From NCBI RefSeq assembly GCF_964058955.1, contig NZ_OZ060370.1:410174-431406 (forward strand): a DNA stretch of 21,233 nucleotides, written 5' to 3'. This document shows, piece by piece, positions 8,572 through 18,836 of the stretch (its first letter is position 1; each line of letters starts with the position of its first letter). The notes beneath the pieces were generated by a model. That model ran no database searches. It was not told the origin of the DNA and saw only the letters and a program-made list of their open reading frames with translations. Made by a program: the position numbers and the translations under genes. This stretch comes from Buchnera aphidicola (Phyllaphis fagi). Lineage in GTDB: Bacteria > Pseudomonadota > Gammaproteobacteria > Enterobacterales > Enterobacteriaceae.

Positions 8572-8645
8572 GGTGACTAATGGGGATCGAACCCATGACA
8601 TCTGGAATCACAATCCAGGACTCTACCAACTGAGCTATAGTCACC
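8572..8645 (-). tRNA. tRNA-His(GTG)
   Basis: The minus-strand cloverleaf has acceptor gtgacta/tagtcac plus the extra G at position -1 typical of tRNA-His, here opposite discriminator C73. The anticodon GTG lies at plus 8609-8611 and the D arm is gctc/gagt. After C73 the DNA reads CCCA rather than CCA, so the mature end probably needs trimming and CCA addition. It corresponds to E. coli hisR. Confidence 0.97.
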
Positions 8646-8721
8646 AAAATATTTTAAGTAACTTAATTATATAATAACATATAAATTATATAATACAAAT
8701 ATAAAATAAATTTATTTTTCA

Positions 8722-8795
8722 TGCGCTCGACAGGATTCGAACCTGAGACCTCTACCTTCGGAGGGTAGCGCTCTATCCAACTGAGCTACGAGCAC
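8722..8795 (-). tRNA. tRNA-Arg(CCG)
   Basis: The minus-strand cloverleaf has acceptor gtgctcg/cgagcgc with one G-U pair, D arm gctc/gagc, anticodon stem ctacc/ggtag with CCG (plus 8759-8761), and T loop TTCGAAT. CCA is not encoded. It corresponds to E. coli argX and is the first gene of the cluster in transcription order. Confidence 0.97.
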
Positions 8796-9020
8796 TTAAT
8801 ATAATAATATGGTATATTATAATAAATGTCTAGTATTTTATGTTATAATATTTTTCAATTTTATTTATAATCAATAATAATATTATATTTATATTTTAAT
8901 CTTGATAATTTTTTTTCATATTCTTAGATAATAATTATATTATTACATGTAGCATTATATATATTATGATAGTTGGTTCGATATTGATCTAGATTAATAG
9001 ATTGATGAATTCATAAAATA

Positions 9021-10280
9021 TTAAGATCTTTTCATCATATTAAAAAATTCATAATTTGTTTTAGTCATCGATAATTTATTAATTAAAAATTCCATAGCAT
9101 CAATTTCATTCATAGGATGAATAATTTTACGTAAAATCCACATTTTTTGTAGTTCGTCGGATGACGTTAATAGTTCTTCTTTTCTAGTTCCGGATCGATT
9201 ATAATCAATAGCTGGAAAAATACGTCTTTCTGAAATTTTTCTAGATAATAATAACTCCATATTTCCAGTACCTTTAAATTCTTCATAAATTACTTCATCC
9301 ATTTTAGATCCAGTATCAATTAAAGCAGTAGCAATGATTGTTAAACTACCTCCTTCTTCTACATTTCTTGCAGCTCCAAAAAAACGTTTAGGTCGATGTA
9401 AAGCATTAGCATCAACACCACCAGTTAATACTTTACCAGAAGACGGAATAATAGTATTATACGCTCTAGCTAATCTTGTAATAGAATCTAATAAAATAAT
9501 TACATCTTTTTTATGTTCAACTAATCGTTTAGCTTTTTCAATAACCATTTCAGCTACTTGAATGTGTCTAGATGAAGGTTCATCAAAAGTGGATGCTACT
9601 ACTTCTCCTTTAACTAATCTTTGCATTTCAGTTACTTCTTCTGGTCTTTCATCAATTAAAAGTACCATAAGTACACATTCTGGATGATTATAAGTTATAC
9701 TTTTTGCAATATTTTGTAAAAGAATAGTTTTTCCAGCTTTTGGGGGAGCAACAATTAATCCTCTTTGACCTTTTCCTATTGGTGTAGATAGATCTAAAAT
9801 TCGAGCAGTTAAATCATTACAACATCCAGTTCCTTTTTCCATGCGTAATCTTGAATTTGCATGTAAAGGTGTTAAATTTTCAAATAAAATTTTACTTTTT
9901 GAATTTTCAGGTTGATCATAATTTACTTTGTGTATTTTTAATAAAGCAAAGTATCGTTCTCCTTCTTTTGGAGGTCGTATTTTTCCTGTTACACTATCTC
10001 CTGTTCTTAAATTAAATTTATAAATTTGACTAGGAGAAACATATATATCATCAGGTCCAGATAAATAGGAGCTATCTGAAGAACGTAAAAAACCAAATCC
10101 ATCTTGTAAAATTTCTAAAACTCCATCTCCAAATATATTTTCTCCGCTTTTTGCATGTTGTTTAAGAATAGTAAATATAATATCTTGTTTTCTCATGCGA
10201 GCTAAATTATCTAATTCTATATTTTTACCAAGAATTAATAATTCAGAGACAGGCATATTTTTTAAAGCAGTCAAATTCAT
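9021..10280 (-). CDS. rho: Transcription termination factor Rho
   Basis: Rho is the hexameric RNA-dependent ATPase that terminates transcription at unstructured RNA. Its 419 residues match E. coli without length change. The RNA-binding N-terminal domain has the RNP1-like DGFGFLRS (60-67). The motor domain has Walker A PPKAGKT (179-185, K184/T185), catalytic E211 in [12 protein letters not shown], Walker B around 260-266 (IILLDSITR), and the Q/R loops [13 protein letters not shown] and [15 protein letters not shown]. Two cysteines, C153-C154, occupy a variable loop. It lies downstream of trxA on the same strand, as in E. coli. The 185-base gap holds the hairpin at 10422-10450 and no leader peptide that I could support. 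Confidence 0.98.
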   Translation of the reverse strand: MNLTALKNMPVSELLILGKNIELDNLARMRKQDIIFTILKQHAKSGENIFGDGVLEILQDGFGFLRSSDSSYLSGPDDIYVSPSQIYKFNLRTGDSVTGKIRPPKEGERYFALLKIHKVNYDQPENSKSKILFENLTPLHANSRLRMEKGTGCCNDLTARILDLSTPIGKGQRGLIVAPPKAGKTILLQNIAKSITYNHPECVLMVLLIDERPEEVTEMQRLVKGEVVASTFDEPSSRHIQVAEMVIEKAKRLVEHKKDVIILLDSITRLARAYNTIIPSSGKVLTGGVDANALHRPKRFFGAARNVEEGGSLTIIATALIDTGSKMDEVIYEEFKGTGNMELLLSRKISERRIFPAIDYNRSGTRKEELLTSSDELQKMWILRKIIHPMNEIDAMEFLINKLSMTKTNYEFFNMMKRS

Positions 10281-10421
10281 AGTAATAGATTCTTAATAAA
10301 GATTAGAATATTTATGAAATATATTTTTAAATAGTATTAATTTAGGATATAAACTATTTTTATTTGATATAAGTTAAAATAAAATAATGTGAAAAGAACA
10401 ATATGATGTTATAAATATATC

Positions 10422-10450
10422 TAGCGGTTCTAAGTATTAATTAACCGCTA
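10422..10450 (-). terminator. Hairpin between trxA and rho
   Basis: Perfect 8-bp arms, 10422-10429 (tagcggtt) and 10443-10450, with a 13-base loop, lie 15 bases past the trxA stop in the trxA-to-rho direction. The GC content of the stem (cggtt/aaccg) stands out. It could be the trxA terminator or a remnant of the rho leader control region of enterobacteria. No strong U run follows, so read-through into rho is likely. Confidence 0.4.
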
Positions 10451-10465
10451 ATATATAATGATGTA

Positions 10466-10807
10466 TTATATTATTATATTTAGATATTTTGTTATTATTT
10501 TCTTAATTTCTGCCTCATTAATCATACCTACATGTGTATAAATTACTTTTTTATCTTGAAAAAATAATAAAGTGGGTATACTTTGAACAGAATAATTTGA
10601 AGCTATATTTGGGAAAGTATCAATATTAATTTTTGCAATAATTAAATGATTTTGATATTTTTGAGCGATTTTTTCTAAAATAGGTGCAAACATTTGACAA
10701 GGTCCACACCATTCAGCCCAAAAATCAACAAGTACTGGTTGTGTGTTATTTAATACAATTTCTTCAAAATTTTTATCTGTTAAATTAATGATATGATGAT
10801 CAATCAT
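10466..10807 (-). CDS. trxA: Thioredoxin 1
   Basis: TrxA is the small cytosolic dithiol reductant for ribonucleotide reductase, methionine sulfoxide reductase and others. It has 113 residues (E. coli 109). The active site WCGPC is at 33-37 inside VDFWAEWCGPCQMFAPIL, and the cis-proline is P78 in SIPTLLFF. It starts at ATG 10807 with AAGGA six bases upstream on the minus strand. Slight C-terminal divergence (YLNIII) is the only unusual point. It precedes rho on the same strand; upstream lies a 1.74 kb gene-free region. Confidence 0.97.
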   Translation of the reverse strand: MIDHHIINLTDKNFEEIVLNNTQPVLVDFWAEWCGPCQMFAPILEKIAQKYQNHLIIAKINIDTFPNIASNYSVQSIPTLLFFQDKKVIYTHVGMINEAEIKKIITKYLNIII

Positions 10808-12548
10808 ATGTCTTCCTTAATTTATTTTTATATTAAAGTTGTATAAGTAAACTTGTATTAGTAAGATTTATATATTCATTAAATACAGGTGTAGTATAGT
10901 AAAATATTTTTAATACAAGTATTTTTAACTGATTTTCATAAATGCATTGAGTTCTTGTGAATAATTTTAGTATTATATTTGTTATAAAAATGGAATGTCA
11001 TTTGTTTGTCATTGTTATATAAAAATTGTTATATATCATTTTCAAAGAATTAATATGTAATCAAATATTCTTTTGTTAATAAAAATATTAAATAAATTAT
11101 GATTTTATAATAGTATGAACAGTTATTCATTAAATTTGATTTGTAATATTGTTATTTCTATTTTGTAAAATATTGTATAAATATCAAATAATATCTTTAA
11201 ATATCAGTATTATTTTGAAAATAGTGATTTAAGAATATTTAAATATGATTAATATTACTATAAATATTTATTTTGTGTTTATACTAGAATAATGATTGTT
11301 TATATTATCAATTATAAATTTAATAATTTAATAATTTAATATTTTAATATTTTATTATTTGCATGCATTATAATCTTTAAAATTAAATATATAAACTATT
11401 AATTTTAAGATTGTTAAAATATAATTATGTGTCAATTAGATTTCGGAATAATATTTAAATCATTTTTATTTTAAGTTTAATTGGTTTTATATTTTTAATT
11501 TTTATACTATTAATAAAAATATAATAAAATATTAATAATTTTAAAATATCTAATTATTTATACAGATAAAATATGAAATATAGATTAAATATTTAATATT
11601 CGAATGTTAAATGTATCAAGTAAAATATTTTCATATATGAAATTAAAATTTTTTAAAAATGTTGTTTTAAAATTTGAATCTGTTATACTTTTTATAAAAT
11701 TAAATCATGTTTACAGTTTTGATTGTGTATATAAATGTATAAAGCAATATATTTTATTTTTACATACAGTATTTTTATTGTATTTTATATATTGAAAGAA
11801 AATATTTTAAATATATAAAAATAAAATTAAAATATTTTAATATTTCATATTATTTAAAATAATAATTATTTTTTTATCTTGATAATTTTAATTAAGATAA
11901 CTAAATTGTAATAAGAATATATTAAATATTTAATATATATGTGGATGAATAAAGTAATTATCATGTGGTACTATAGAAAAATAAGTGTATTTCATAAGTA
12001 TTTAATAAATTGATATAAATTATAGTAATATTTTGATATTTATTAATAAATAAAAATATTTATAATATAATTATTTGATTTTTAAAAATATTGATATATT
12101 AAATGATTAAAACATCAAATATCGTTTTTAAATGTTTATTATATATTATAAGATTTTGTATTATCAGTTTGTAATAAGATATATAAAATTATTTTTGATA
12201 ATTTATAGTTTTTATATCATGTTAGTGATTTTATGATATAAAAGTAATTGATATCAGTAAAGAAATAAATATATTTTATCATTATAAAAGCATTTTATTT
12301 ATTTCAATATTTTGTATACTTAAAATGTAACATTAAAAAGTATTTAAAAATTGATATTTTTATATTGATATTATATAAATATTTTGATTGTATTTTTATA
12401 TTAGTATTAGATGGTATTTATAATATTAATAAATTATATGTTTTTATTTTTTTTATTTAAATGTATCAACATAAGTAGGAAATATTTTAAAATGATAATA
12501 AAATTAATTATTTTAAAAATTATAAAATATTATAAATACTATAAAATT
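10808..12548. pseudogene. Gene-free decayed region at the position of rep (1,741 bases)
   Basis: No frame here looks like a protein. A 63-codon plus frame at 11604-11795 has no family resemblance. In E. coli the order is ilvC-rep-trxA-rho, all in one direction. Here ilvC, trxA and rho keep order and direction, and the gap is close to the size of rep (about 2 kb), so a fully eroded rep is the likeliest origin. This is synteny-based inference: I could not find remnants of the helicase motifs (Walker A, DEYQDTN) on the minus strand. The plus strand shows a strong excess of G over C (36 G against 11 C in 11941-12300 by hand count), unlike the spacer at 4741-4980 (8 against 6). The trxA promoter must lie near the left end. 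Confidence 0.5.
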
Positions 12549-14021
12549 TTAAATATTTGAAATACTTTTCATTTTTACCATATAACTTCTTAGTTTTTTT
12601 CCAATTTTTTCAATTGGATGATTTTGAATATTATCGTTTAGTTGTTGTAAATTAATATTGTCAATTTTTTGATTTGGGTAAGTATCACCAATATCTTGAT
12701 TTTGTAAGCAATGTAAGAAATTATTAAGAATTTTAGTAGCTCGATTTGTAAATAAATAACTTCCATATTCTGCTGTATCAGATATTACCATATTCATCTC
12801 ATAAAAACGTTTTCTAGAAATAGTATTAGCAATTAAAGGTAATTCATGTAAAGATTCATAATATGCAGATTCTTTTTTAATACCAGATTGCACCATAATT
12901 TCAAAAGATAATTCTACCCCAGCTTTTAATATAGAAACCATTAATGTGCCATGATTAAAATAATCTTCTTCTGAAATATTTATATCAGATTTTGGTAATT
13001 TTTCAAATTGTGTATTTTTTATTTTTTCACGCCACATCAATAAATTCTTATCTTTATTATTCCAATCATCAATCATAGTAGAAGAAAATTGACCAGAAAT
13101 AATATCATCCATATGTTTTTTAAATAGAGGAGTAAAAATTGTTTTTAATTCATTCGATAATTGACATGCTCTAATTTTTGATGAATTAGATAAACGATCT
13201 AACATTAATTTAATACCACCATGTTTTAAAGATTCAGTAAGTATCTCCCAACCATGTTGTAATAATTTAATTACATAATTTGAATTATGTCCTTTAGCAA
13301 TTAAATATTTATATAATACTAATGAACTAGTTTGTAATAATCCACATAATATTGTTTGTTCTCCCATTAAATCGGATTTTACTTCAGCAATAAATGAAGA
13401 TTCTAATACTCCTGCTTTATGGCTGCCTATAGCATAAGCCCAAGATTTTGCAATTTCTAAACCGTCTTTCCAAGGATCATTTTGATCATGTACTGCAATT
13501 AAAGCAGGAACTCCAAATCCTCTATTATATTCTTCTCTAACTTCAGTACCTGGACATTTAGGAGCTACCATAATTACAGTAATATCTTGTCGAATAATTT
13601 GACCTGTTTCAACAATATTAAATCCATGAGAATAACCTAAAATAGCATTTTTTTTTATTAAATGTTGTATATTATCAATAACTTGCCTATGTTGTTTATC
13701 AGGTGTTAAATTAATAATTAAATCAGCTGTAGGAATTAATTCATTATAATTTCCTACTTTAAAGTTATTTTTTGTAGCATTTAACCAAGATTTATTTTTT
13801 TTATTAATACTATCTTCTCGAAGAGCATATGAAATATTTAATCCTGAATCTCTCATATTTAAACCTTGATTTAAACCTTGCGCACCACAACCAATAATAA
13901 CTATATTTTTATTTTTCAATATGTTGGTTTTATTATTAAATTCTTTTTTACTGAGTAAACGACACTTTTTTAATTGTGTAATTTTTTGACGAAAATTAAG
14001 TGTATTAAAATAATTTTTCAT
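12549..14021 (-). CDS. ilvC: Ketol-acid reductoisomerase (class II)
   Basis: IlvC carries out the Mg- and NADPH-dependent isomeroreduction of acetolactate and acetohydroxybutyrate in valine and isoleucine synthesis. It has 490 residues (E. coli 491), which marks it as the long class II form with a duplicated knotted domain. The Rossmann motif GCGAQG lies at 44-49. Catalytic and metal residues visible are H132 (GYSHGFN), K155 (APKCPGTE), and E213, D217 and E221 ([11 protein letters not shown]). The second domain has [10 protein letters not shown] and [13 protein letters not shown]. It lies downstream of ilvD on the same strand with a 119-base gap. The regulator gene ilvY, next to ilvC in E. 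coli, is absent, so control is probably constitutive. Confidence 0.98.
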   Translation of the reverse strand: MKNYFNTLNFRQKITQLKKCRLLSKKEFNNKTNILKNKNIVIIGCGAQGLNQGLNMRDSGLNISYALREDSINKKNKSWLNATKNNFKVGNYNELIPTADLIINLTPDKQHRQVIDNIQHLIKKNAILGYSHGFNIVETGQIIRQDITVIMVAPKCPGTEVREEYNRGFGVPALIAVHDQNDPWKDGLEIAKSWAYAIGSHKAGVLESSFIAEVKSDLMGEQTILCGLLQTSSLVLYKYLIAKGHNSNYVIKLLQHGWEILTESLKHGGIKLMLDRLSNSSKIRACQLSNELKTIFTPLFKKHMDDIISGQFSSTMIDDWNNKDKNLLMWREKIKNTQFEKLPKSDINISEEDYFNHGTLMVSILKAGVELSFEIMVQSGIKKESAYYESLHELPLIANTISRKRFYEMNMVISDTAEYGSYLFTNRATKILNNFLHCLQNQDIGDTYPNQKIDNINLQQLNDNIQNHPIEKIGKKLRSYMVKMKSISNI

Positions 14022-14140
14022 ATATTATTCCTAATTTTTTAAAAGTATATTTAATATTATTAATATTTTAATATAAACAAGATATAAATATATTTTTTAT
14101 AATACATATAATAATCAAATTTTATATAATAACAACTTGA

Positions 14141-15997
14141 TTACATACTTTTATAATCATGAATTTTTTTATAATCACGTACTGCACCTTTATCTGCACT
14201 AGTTGCAAAAAATCCATACATTTTTAATGCAAATGAAATAGGTCTATTTCGATTTTTAGGTTGATAAGAATTTTTTGATTTTAATTCTTCTTTCTGCATA
14301 CGAATTTGTAATTCTTTTTCTGATATTTCTAAATGAATTATTCTTTTAGGAATATTAATATATATTATATCTTGATCTTGCACTAAAGCAATAATACCTT
14401 TATTTGCAGCTTCTGGTGAAATATGCCCAATAGATAATCCAGAAGTTCCACCGGAAAATCGACCATCAGTAATTAGTGCGCATTCTTTGTCAATACCCAT
14501 TGATTTTAAATAAGTAGTAGGATATAACATTTCTTGCATTCCAGGTCCTCCTTTAGGTCCTTCATATCTAATAACAATGACATCACCTTTATTAATTTTA
14601 TTATTTAATATTGCTTTTACTGCTGATTCTTGACTTTCATAAACTTTTGCTGGACCTTGAAAAATAAATTGATTTTTTTTAAGACCAGCTGTTTTAATAA
14701 TACAGCCATTTTTTGCTAAATTTCCATATAATACTGCTAAACCACCTTCTTTGCTAAAAGCAAATTTTGATGATCTTATACATCCTTGTTCGCGATCTTT
14801 ATCGACTGCTACCCATCGAAAAGATTGAGAATATGGTTTTATAGTACGTACTCCTAATGGTCCTGCTCTAAACATTTTAAGAATTTTTTTATCTTGAGTG
14901 GTTGTAATATCGTATTTATTTAACATTTTTTTTAAAGAAATACCTAATATATTTTTTACGTGAGTATTCAATAAATTAATTCTATTTAATTCTCCAAGTA
15001 TTCCCATTACACCACCAGCTCGATGTACATCTTCTACATGATATATTTCTGTACTTGGTGCAACTTTACATAAATGTGGAGTAATTTTGGATAATTTATC
15101 AATATCGCTCATTGTAAAATTAATTTTTCCTTCTTGAGCAGCGGCTAATAAATGTAATATAGTATTAGTAGATCCACCCATAGCAATATCTAATTTCATA
15201 GCATTATAAAAAGCATGTTTATTTGCAATATTTCTTGGTAATGTAGAAATATCATCATCTTGATAATATCTTTTTGTTAAATTTACTATAGTTTGAGCAG
15301 ATTGCAGAAATAACTTTTTTCTGTCAGTATGAGTAGCTAATAAAGTACCATTTCCAGGTAATGATAATCCCATTGCTTCTATTAAACAATTCATAGAATT
15401 GGCAGTAAACATACCTGAACATGATCCACAAGTAGGACATGCAGATCGTTCAATTTGATCAATTATATTATCAGGTATCTTTGTATTTGCGCTTTCACTA
15501 ATTGCATCAACTAAATTAATTTTAGTTAATCTATTATCAATTTTTCCAGCTTCCATAGGTCCGCCAGATACAAAAACAGATGGTATATTTAATCTTAAAG
15601 AAGCCATTAACATACCTGGTGTAATTTTATCACAATTTGAAATACATATCATAGAATCTACACAATGTGCATTTATCATATATTCAATCGAATCTGCTAT
15701 TAATTCTCTAGACGGCAAAGAATATAACATACCACTATGTCCCATAGCAATTCCATCATCAATAGCAATTGTATTAAATTCTTTTGCTACTCCTCCAGAT
15801 GCATTAATTTCATTTGCAATGAGTTGTCCTATTGCTTGTAAATGAATGTGTCCTGGAACAAATTGAGTAAAAGAGTTAACAACCGCAATGATTGGTTTTT
15901 TAAAATCTTCATCATTCATTCCTGTAGCTCGCCATAAAGCTCTAGCTCCAGCCATATTTCTGCCACTAGTACTAGTTTTGGAACGATATATTGGCAT
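14141..15997 (-). CDS. ilvD: Dihydroxy-acid dehydratase
   Basis: IlvD is an Fe-S cluster enzyme that dehydrates dihydroxy acids to the 2-keto precursors of valine and isoleucine. It has 618 residues (E. coli 616). The cluster and metal ligands include C122 with D123-K124 ([11 protein letters not shown]), D81 (IDDGIAMGH), and C193 in [14 protein letters not shown]. The C-terminal [22 protein letters not shown] block is intact. It would depend on the Isc machinery encoded just across tRNA-Trp (16494-19157). In E. coli it belongs to ilvGMEDA; here no ilvA, ilvE or ilvGM adjoins it. The final transamination may be done elsewhere or by the host (inference from knowledge of aphid symbionts). Confidence 0.98.
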   Translation of the reverse strand: MPIYRSKTSTSGRNMAGARALWRATGMNDEDFKKPIIAVVNSFTQFVPGHIHLQAIGQLIANEINASGGVAKEFNTIAIDDGIAMGHSGMLYSLPSRELIADSIEYMINAHCVDSMICISNCDKITPGMLMASLRLNIPSVFVSGGPMEAGKIDNRLTKINLVDAISESANTKIPDNIIDQIERSACPTCGSCSGMFTANSMNCLIEAMGLSLPGNGTLLATHTDRKKLFLQSAQTIVNLTKRYYQDDDISTLPRNIANKHAFYNAMKLDIAMGGSTNTILHLLAAAQEGKINFTMSDIDKLSKITPHLCKVAPSTEIYHVEDVHRAGGVMGILGELNRINLLNTHVKNILGISLKKMLNKYDITTTQDKKILKMFRAGPLGVRTIKPYSQSFRWVAVDKDREQGCIRSSKFAFSKEGGLAVLYGNLAKNGCIIKTAGLKKNQFIFQGPAKVYESQESAVKAILNNKINKGDVIVIRYEGPKGGPGMQEMLYPTTYLKSMGIDKECALITDGRFSGGTSGLSIGHISPEAANKGIIALVQDQDIIYINIPKRIIHLEISEKELQIRMQKEELKSKNSYQPKNRNRPISFALKMYGFFATSADKGAVRDYKKIHDYKSM

Positions 15998-16197
15998 AAA
16001 GTTATGTTCTCAATAATATAAAAATATAATTAATTATAATATTAAATATGTTCGGTTAAAAATTTTCAAATTATCTTGATATTCATGTTATTTTATAATA
16101 CTAAAAATTTTTAGTGTTTTAAGACATTGATATTGTAGATTACATGTTCAATATAAAATATTATACAGAAAGAATATCTTTTAAGTGTTTATTATTA

Positions 16198-16271
16198 CAG
16201 GGACGGAGGGACTTGAACCCTCAACTTTCGGTTTTGGAGACCGATACTCTACCAAATTGAGTTACATCCCT
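16198..16271 (-). tRNA. tRNA-Trp(CCA)
   Basis: This is a full minus-strand cloverleaf. Acceptor agggatg pairs with cgtccct, the D arm is actc/gagt, the anticodon stem tcggt/accga carries CCA (plus 16235-16237), the T arm is gaggg/ccctc, and the discriminator is G as in E. coli tRNA-Trp. The 3' CCA is not encoded. It sits alone between ilvD and iscS. Confidence 0.97.
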
Positions 16272-16346
16272 ATATATTTTATATTTTTATAATATACTAC
16301 ATTATAATATACTTAGTCTACTTTTAAATTTATAAATTTATTTTTT

Positions 16347-16371
16347 TTGAAATTATAAATTATAATTTCAA
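16347..16371. repeat. 11-bp inverted repeat upstream of iscS
   Basis: Arms 16347-16357 (ttgaaattata) and 16361-16371 are separated by three bases. On neither strand is the stem followed by a T run, so it is not a good intrinsic terminator. A second short palindrome (tattagta/tactaata, 16402-16419) follows just before the putative promoter. No iscR is present, and neither repeat resembles an IscR site convincingly. Confidence 0.25.
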
Positions 16372-16422
16372 TCTTTCAATGAAACTATTTACTGTGTATA
16401 TTATTAGTATCTACTAATATAC

Positions 16423-16428
16423 TATAAT
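16423..16428 (+). promoter_or_regulatory. Candidate -10 element for iscS
   Basis: A perfect TATAAT lies 65 bases before the iscS ATG. No good -35 hexamer sits 16-18 bases upstream, and AT-rich background makes such matches frequent, so this is tentative. Confidence 0.25.
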
Positions 16429-16493
16429 ACGTGATAAATAATGCTTTAAAATAGAAATTTTATTTATAGGTTGAATTTTAAGGAATAGAATTC

Positions 16494-17708
16494 ATGAAAT
16501 TTCCAATTTATTTAGATTATGCTTCAACAACTCCTGTAGATGAAAAAGTTGCACAAGATATGATGAAATATCTTACACTAAATGGAACATTTGGTAATAC
16601 TGCATCTAGATCACATAAATTTGGTTGGTTAGCAGAAGAATCAGTAGATATTGCAAGAGAAAAGATATCTGAGTTAATTAATGTTGATCCTCGTGAAATA
16701 ATATTTACTTCTGGTGCTACAGAATCTAATAATCTTGCTATTAAAGGATGCTGTGATTTTTATAAAAATAAAGGAAATCATATTATTACTAGCAGTACAG
16801 AGCATAAATCAGTTTTAGATACTTGTAGATATTTAGAACAAAAAAAATATCAAGTTACTTATATAAATCCAGAAGTAAATGGAATAATTAATTTAAAAAA
16901 AATTAAAGAATGCATTAATAAAAATACTATATTAATATCTATAATGTATGTAAATAATGAAACAGGTACAATTCAAGATATTTATAAAATATCTAAAATT
17001 TGTCATAAAAATAATATTTTATTTCATGTAGATGCAACTCAAGGTATTGGAAAATTACCTTTAGATTTAAAAAAAATTCATATTGATTTAATGTCATTTT
17101 CTGCTCATAAAATTTATGGCCCTAAAGGTGTGGGTGTTTTATATGTTAAGCGTAAACCTAGAGTACGTTTATCTGCTCAAATTCATGGTGGTGGTCATGA
17201 AAGAGGTATGAGATCTGGAACTTTACCAGTACACCAGATTATTGGTATGGGTACTGCATGTTACATAGCAAAAAAAAATATGTTACATGAATTGTCTTAT
17301 TTATTAAAATTAAGAAATCATTTATGGCAAGGTATTAATATGATTGAAGAAGTATATTTAAATACTAACCTAAAAAATAGTGCTCCTCATATTTTAAATG
17401 TTAGTTTTAATTATGTTGAAGGTGAATCTTTAATTATGGCTTTAAAAAATTTAGCTGTTTCTTCTGGGTCAGCTTGTACTTCTGCTAGTTTAGAACCATC
17501 ATATGTATTACGTGCACTTGGTTTAAAAGATGAATTAGCACATAGTTCTATTAGATTTTCAATCGGTCGATTTACTACAAAAGAAGAAATAGATTATACT
17601 ATTTGTACAGTTCATAAAGCTATTAAAAAATTACGTGAATTATCTCCATTATGGGAAATGTTTAAATCTGGTATTGATTTAAATAAAGTACAATGGAAAT
17701 ATAATTAA
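16494..17708 (+). CDS. iscS: Cysteine desulfurase IscS
   Basis: IscS is a PLP enzyme that takes sulfur from cysteine and passes it to IscU for Fe-S clusters and to tRNA thiolation enzymes. It has 404 residues, exactly the E. coli length. Visible are H104 (TEHKSVLDT), the PLP lysine K206 ([12 protein letters not shown]) and the catalytic C328 ([14 protein letters not shown]). It starts at ATG 16494 with AAGGA nine bases upstream. It heads a plus-strand run iscS-iscU-hscB-fdx. The E. coli repressor gene iscR, normally first in this operon, is absent. A nine-A run lies in the KKN codons near residue 260. Confidence 0.98.
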   Translation: MKFPIYLDYASTTPVDEKVAQDMMKYLTLNGTFGNTASRSHKFGWLAEESVDIAREKISELINVDPREIIFTSGATESNNLAIKGCCDFYKNKGNHIITSSTEHKSVLDTCRYLEQKKYQVTYINPEVNGIINLKKIKECINKNTILISIMYVNNETGTIQDIYKISKICHKNNILFHVDATQGIGKLPLDLKKIHIDLMSFSAHKIYGPKGVGVLYVKRKPRVRLSAQIHGGGHERGMRSGTLPVHQIIGMGTACYIAKKNMLHELSYLLKLRNHLWQGINMIEEVYLNTNLKNSAPHILNVSFNYVEGESLIMALKNLAVSSGSACTSASLEPSYVLRALGLKDELAHSSIRFSIGRFTTKEEIDYTICTVHKAIKKLRELSPLWEMFKSGIDLNKVQWKYN

Positions 17709-17733
17709 AATCTTTAAAAGGTAAAATGAAATT

Positions 17734-18117
17734 ATGACATATAGTAAAAAAGTTATAGATCATTACGAAAATCCCAGAAATGTTGGATCTTTTAAAAATT
17801 CTAAAGATAATAACATTGGTAATGCTTTAGTGGGAGCTCCTGCATGTGGAGATGTTATGAAATTACAAATTAAAGTAAATAGTCAAGGTATTATTGAGGA
17901 TGCTTGTTTTAAAACATATGGATGTGGTTCTGCTATTGCTTCTAGTTCACTAATTACTGAATGGATTAAAGGTAAATCATTAGAAGAAGCGGGAACTATA
18001 CGAAATACTAATATTGCACAAGAATTAAAATTACCTCCAGTAAAAATTCATTGTTCTATTTTAGCTGAAGATGCTATAAGAGATGCTATTTCTGATTATA
18101 AAAGAAAAAATCAGTAG
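17734..18117 (+). CDS. iscU: Fe-S cluster assembly scaffold IscU
   Basis: IscU is the scaffold on which [2Fe-2S] and [4Fe-4S] clusters are built before transfer. It has 127 residues (E. coli 128). The three cluster cysteines are C38 (GAPACGD, with D40), C64 (TYGCGSA) and C107 (KIHCSIL). The HscA recognition motif LPPVK is intact at 100-104. An additional cysteine, C58, replaces an arginine of E. coli. It starts 25 bases after iscS. A long hairpin (18152-18195) follows it where E. coli has iscA. Confidence 0.97.
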   Translation: MTYSKKVIDHYENPRNVGSFKNSKDNNIGNALVGAPACGDVMKLQIKVNSQGIIEDACFKTYGCGSAIASSSLITEWIKGKSLEEAGTIRNTNIAQELKLPPVKIHCSILAEDAIRDAISDYKRKNQ

Positions 18118-18151
18118 TTTTATAAATTGATTGTATAATATTTGAAAATAT

Positions 18152-18195
18152 TATAGATACATTCAATATGTACATATTACTTGAATGTATCTATA
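18152..18195 (+). repeat. 15-bp hairpin between iscU and hscB
   Basis: Perfect arms 18152-18166 and 18181-18195 (core gatacattcaa/ttgaatgtatc) enclose a 14-base loop that itself contains the palindrome tatgtacata. It starts 34 bases after the iscU stop and ends 66 bases before the hscB start. It could be a processing or stability element that sets different levels of IscU and HscB. It lacks a U run, so a simple terminator is less likely. Confidence 0.5.
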
Positions 18196-18261
18196 TTAAA
18201 TTATATAAATAAACTATTGTAAAATTATATAATTTTTCTTTATTATATTTTGAGTATTATT

Positions 18262-18777
18262 ATGAATTATTTTAAATTATTTCAAATAGAACAAAAATCT
18301 GAAGTTGATTGTAAATTGTTATCTTATCGTTTTTATAAATTACAACGTCAATTTCATCCTGATCATGCTATGCATTTATCTCAACAAAAACAGAAAGCCA
18401 TGCTCAAACAATCTATTATAATTAATCAAGGATATAAAATTTTAAAAAATCCGTTTCTTAGATATCAGTATTTACTTTCATTATATGGATTTTCTTTACA
18501 GAATAAAAATCATTTAAAAAATAAAAAAAAATTTTTAATGGAACAATTTAATTTATCTGAACGTTTCGAAATATTTCAAAAAAATGGATACGAAATAAAT
18601 GAATTTCATAACATTAAATCATTTATTCATGTAAAAATTAAAAAATACCAATTGCAAATACAATCTGAGTTAGATAAAAAACAATGGAATCTAGCAATAA
18701 ATACATTATATAAATTATCATTTTATCAAAAAAAAATTATAGATATACAAAAAATAGAAATTAAATTAAATATTTAG
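18262..18777 (+). CDS. hscB: Fe-S assembly J-domain co-chaperone HscB
   Basis: HscB (Hsc20) binds IscU and stimulates the ATPase of the Hsp70 HscA, helping cluster release. I start it at ATG 18262: the protein then begins MNYFKLFQI like E. coli MDYFTLFGL and is 171 residues as in E. coli, with GAG seven bases before the ATG. The longer TTG frame from 18250 would overlap that site. The J-domain HPD is at residues 32-34 (QFHPD), followed by the linker and the C-terminal IscU-binding helices (FLMEQFNLSE). The next gene is fdx only 59 bases on; hscA, which lies between them in E. coli, is missing. Two nine-A runs occur within the gene. Confidence 0.95.
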   Translation: MNYFKLFQIEQKSEVDCKLLSYRFYKLQRQFHPDHAMHLSQQKQKAMLKQSIIINQGYKILKNPFLRYQYLLSLYGFSLQNKNHLKNKKKFLMEQFNLSERFEIFQKNGYEINEFHNIKSFIHVKIKKYQLQIQSELDKKQWNLAINTLYKLSFYQKKIIDIQKIEIKLNI

Positions 18778-18836
18778 TATTCATATTTTAATTAGATATC
18801 TTTATTTTACGAATATTACATGGAATATTAAAAATT

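Noticed and set aside
8796..8880. Possible promoter of the tRNA-Arg cluster (TTGAAA or TAGACA with A/T hexamers)
   Set aside because: Spacing or hexamer matches are poor in each combination I tried, and one would place the start inside the tRNA.
9334..9561. 75-codon plus-strand frame
   Set aside because: Antisense shadow of the rho motor domain.
11604..11795. 63-codon plus-strand frame in the trxA-ilvC gap
   Set aside because: It is low-complexity hydrophobic sequence with no recognisable motif and lies in a long decayed region; it is not on the strand expected for rep.
18250..18261. TTG start four codons upstream of hscB
   Set aside because: The ATG at 18262 aligns with the E. coli start, gives the same length of 171 residues and has GAG at a proper distance; the TTG would overlap that ribosome site.
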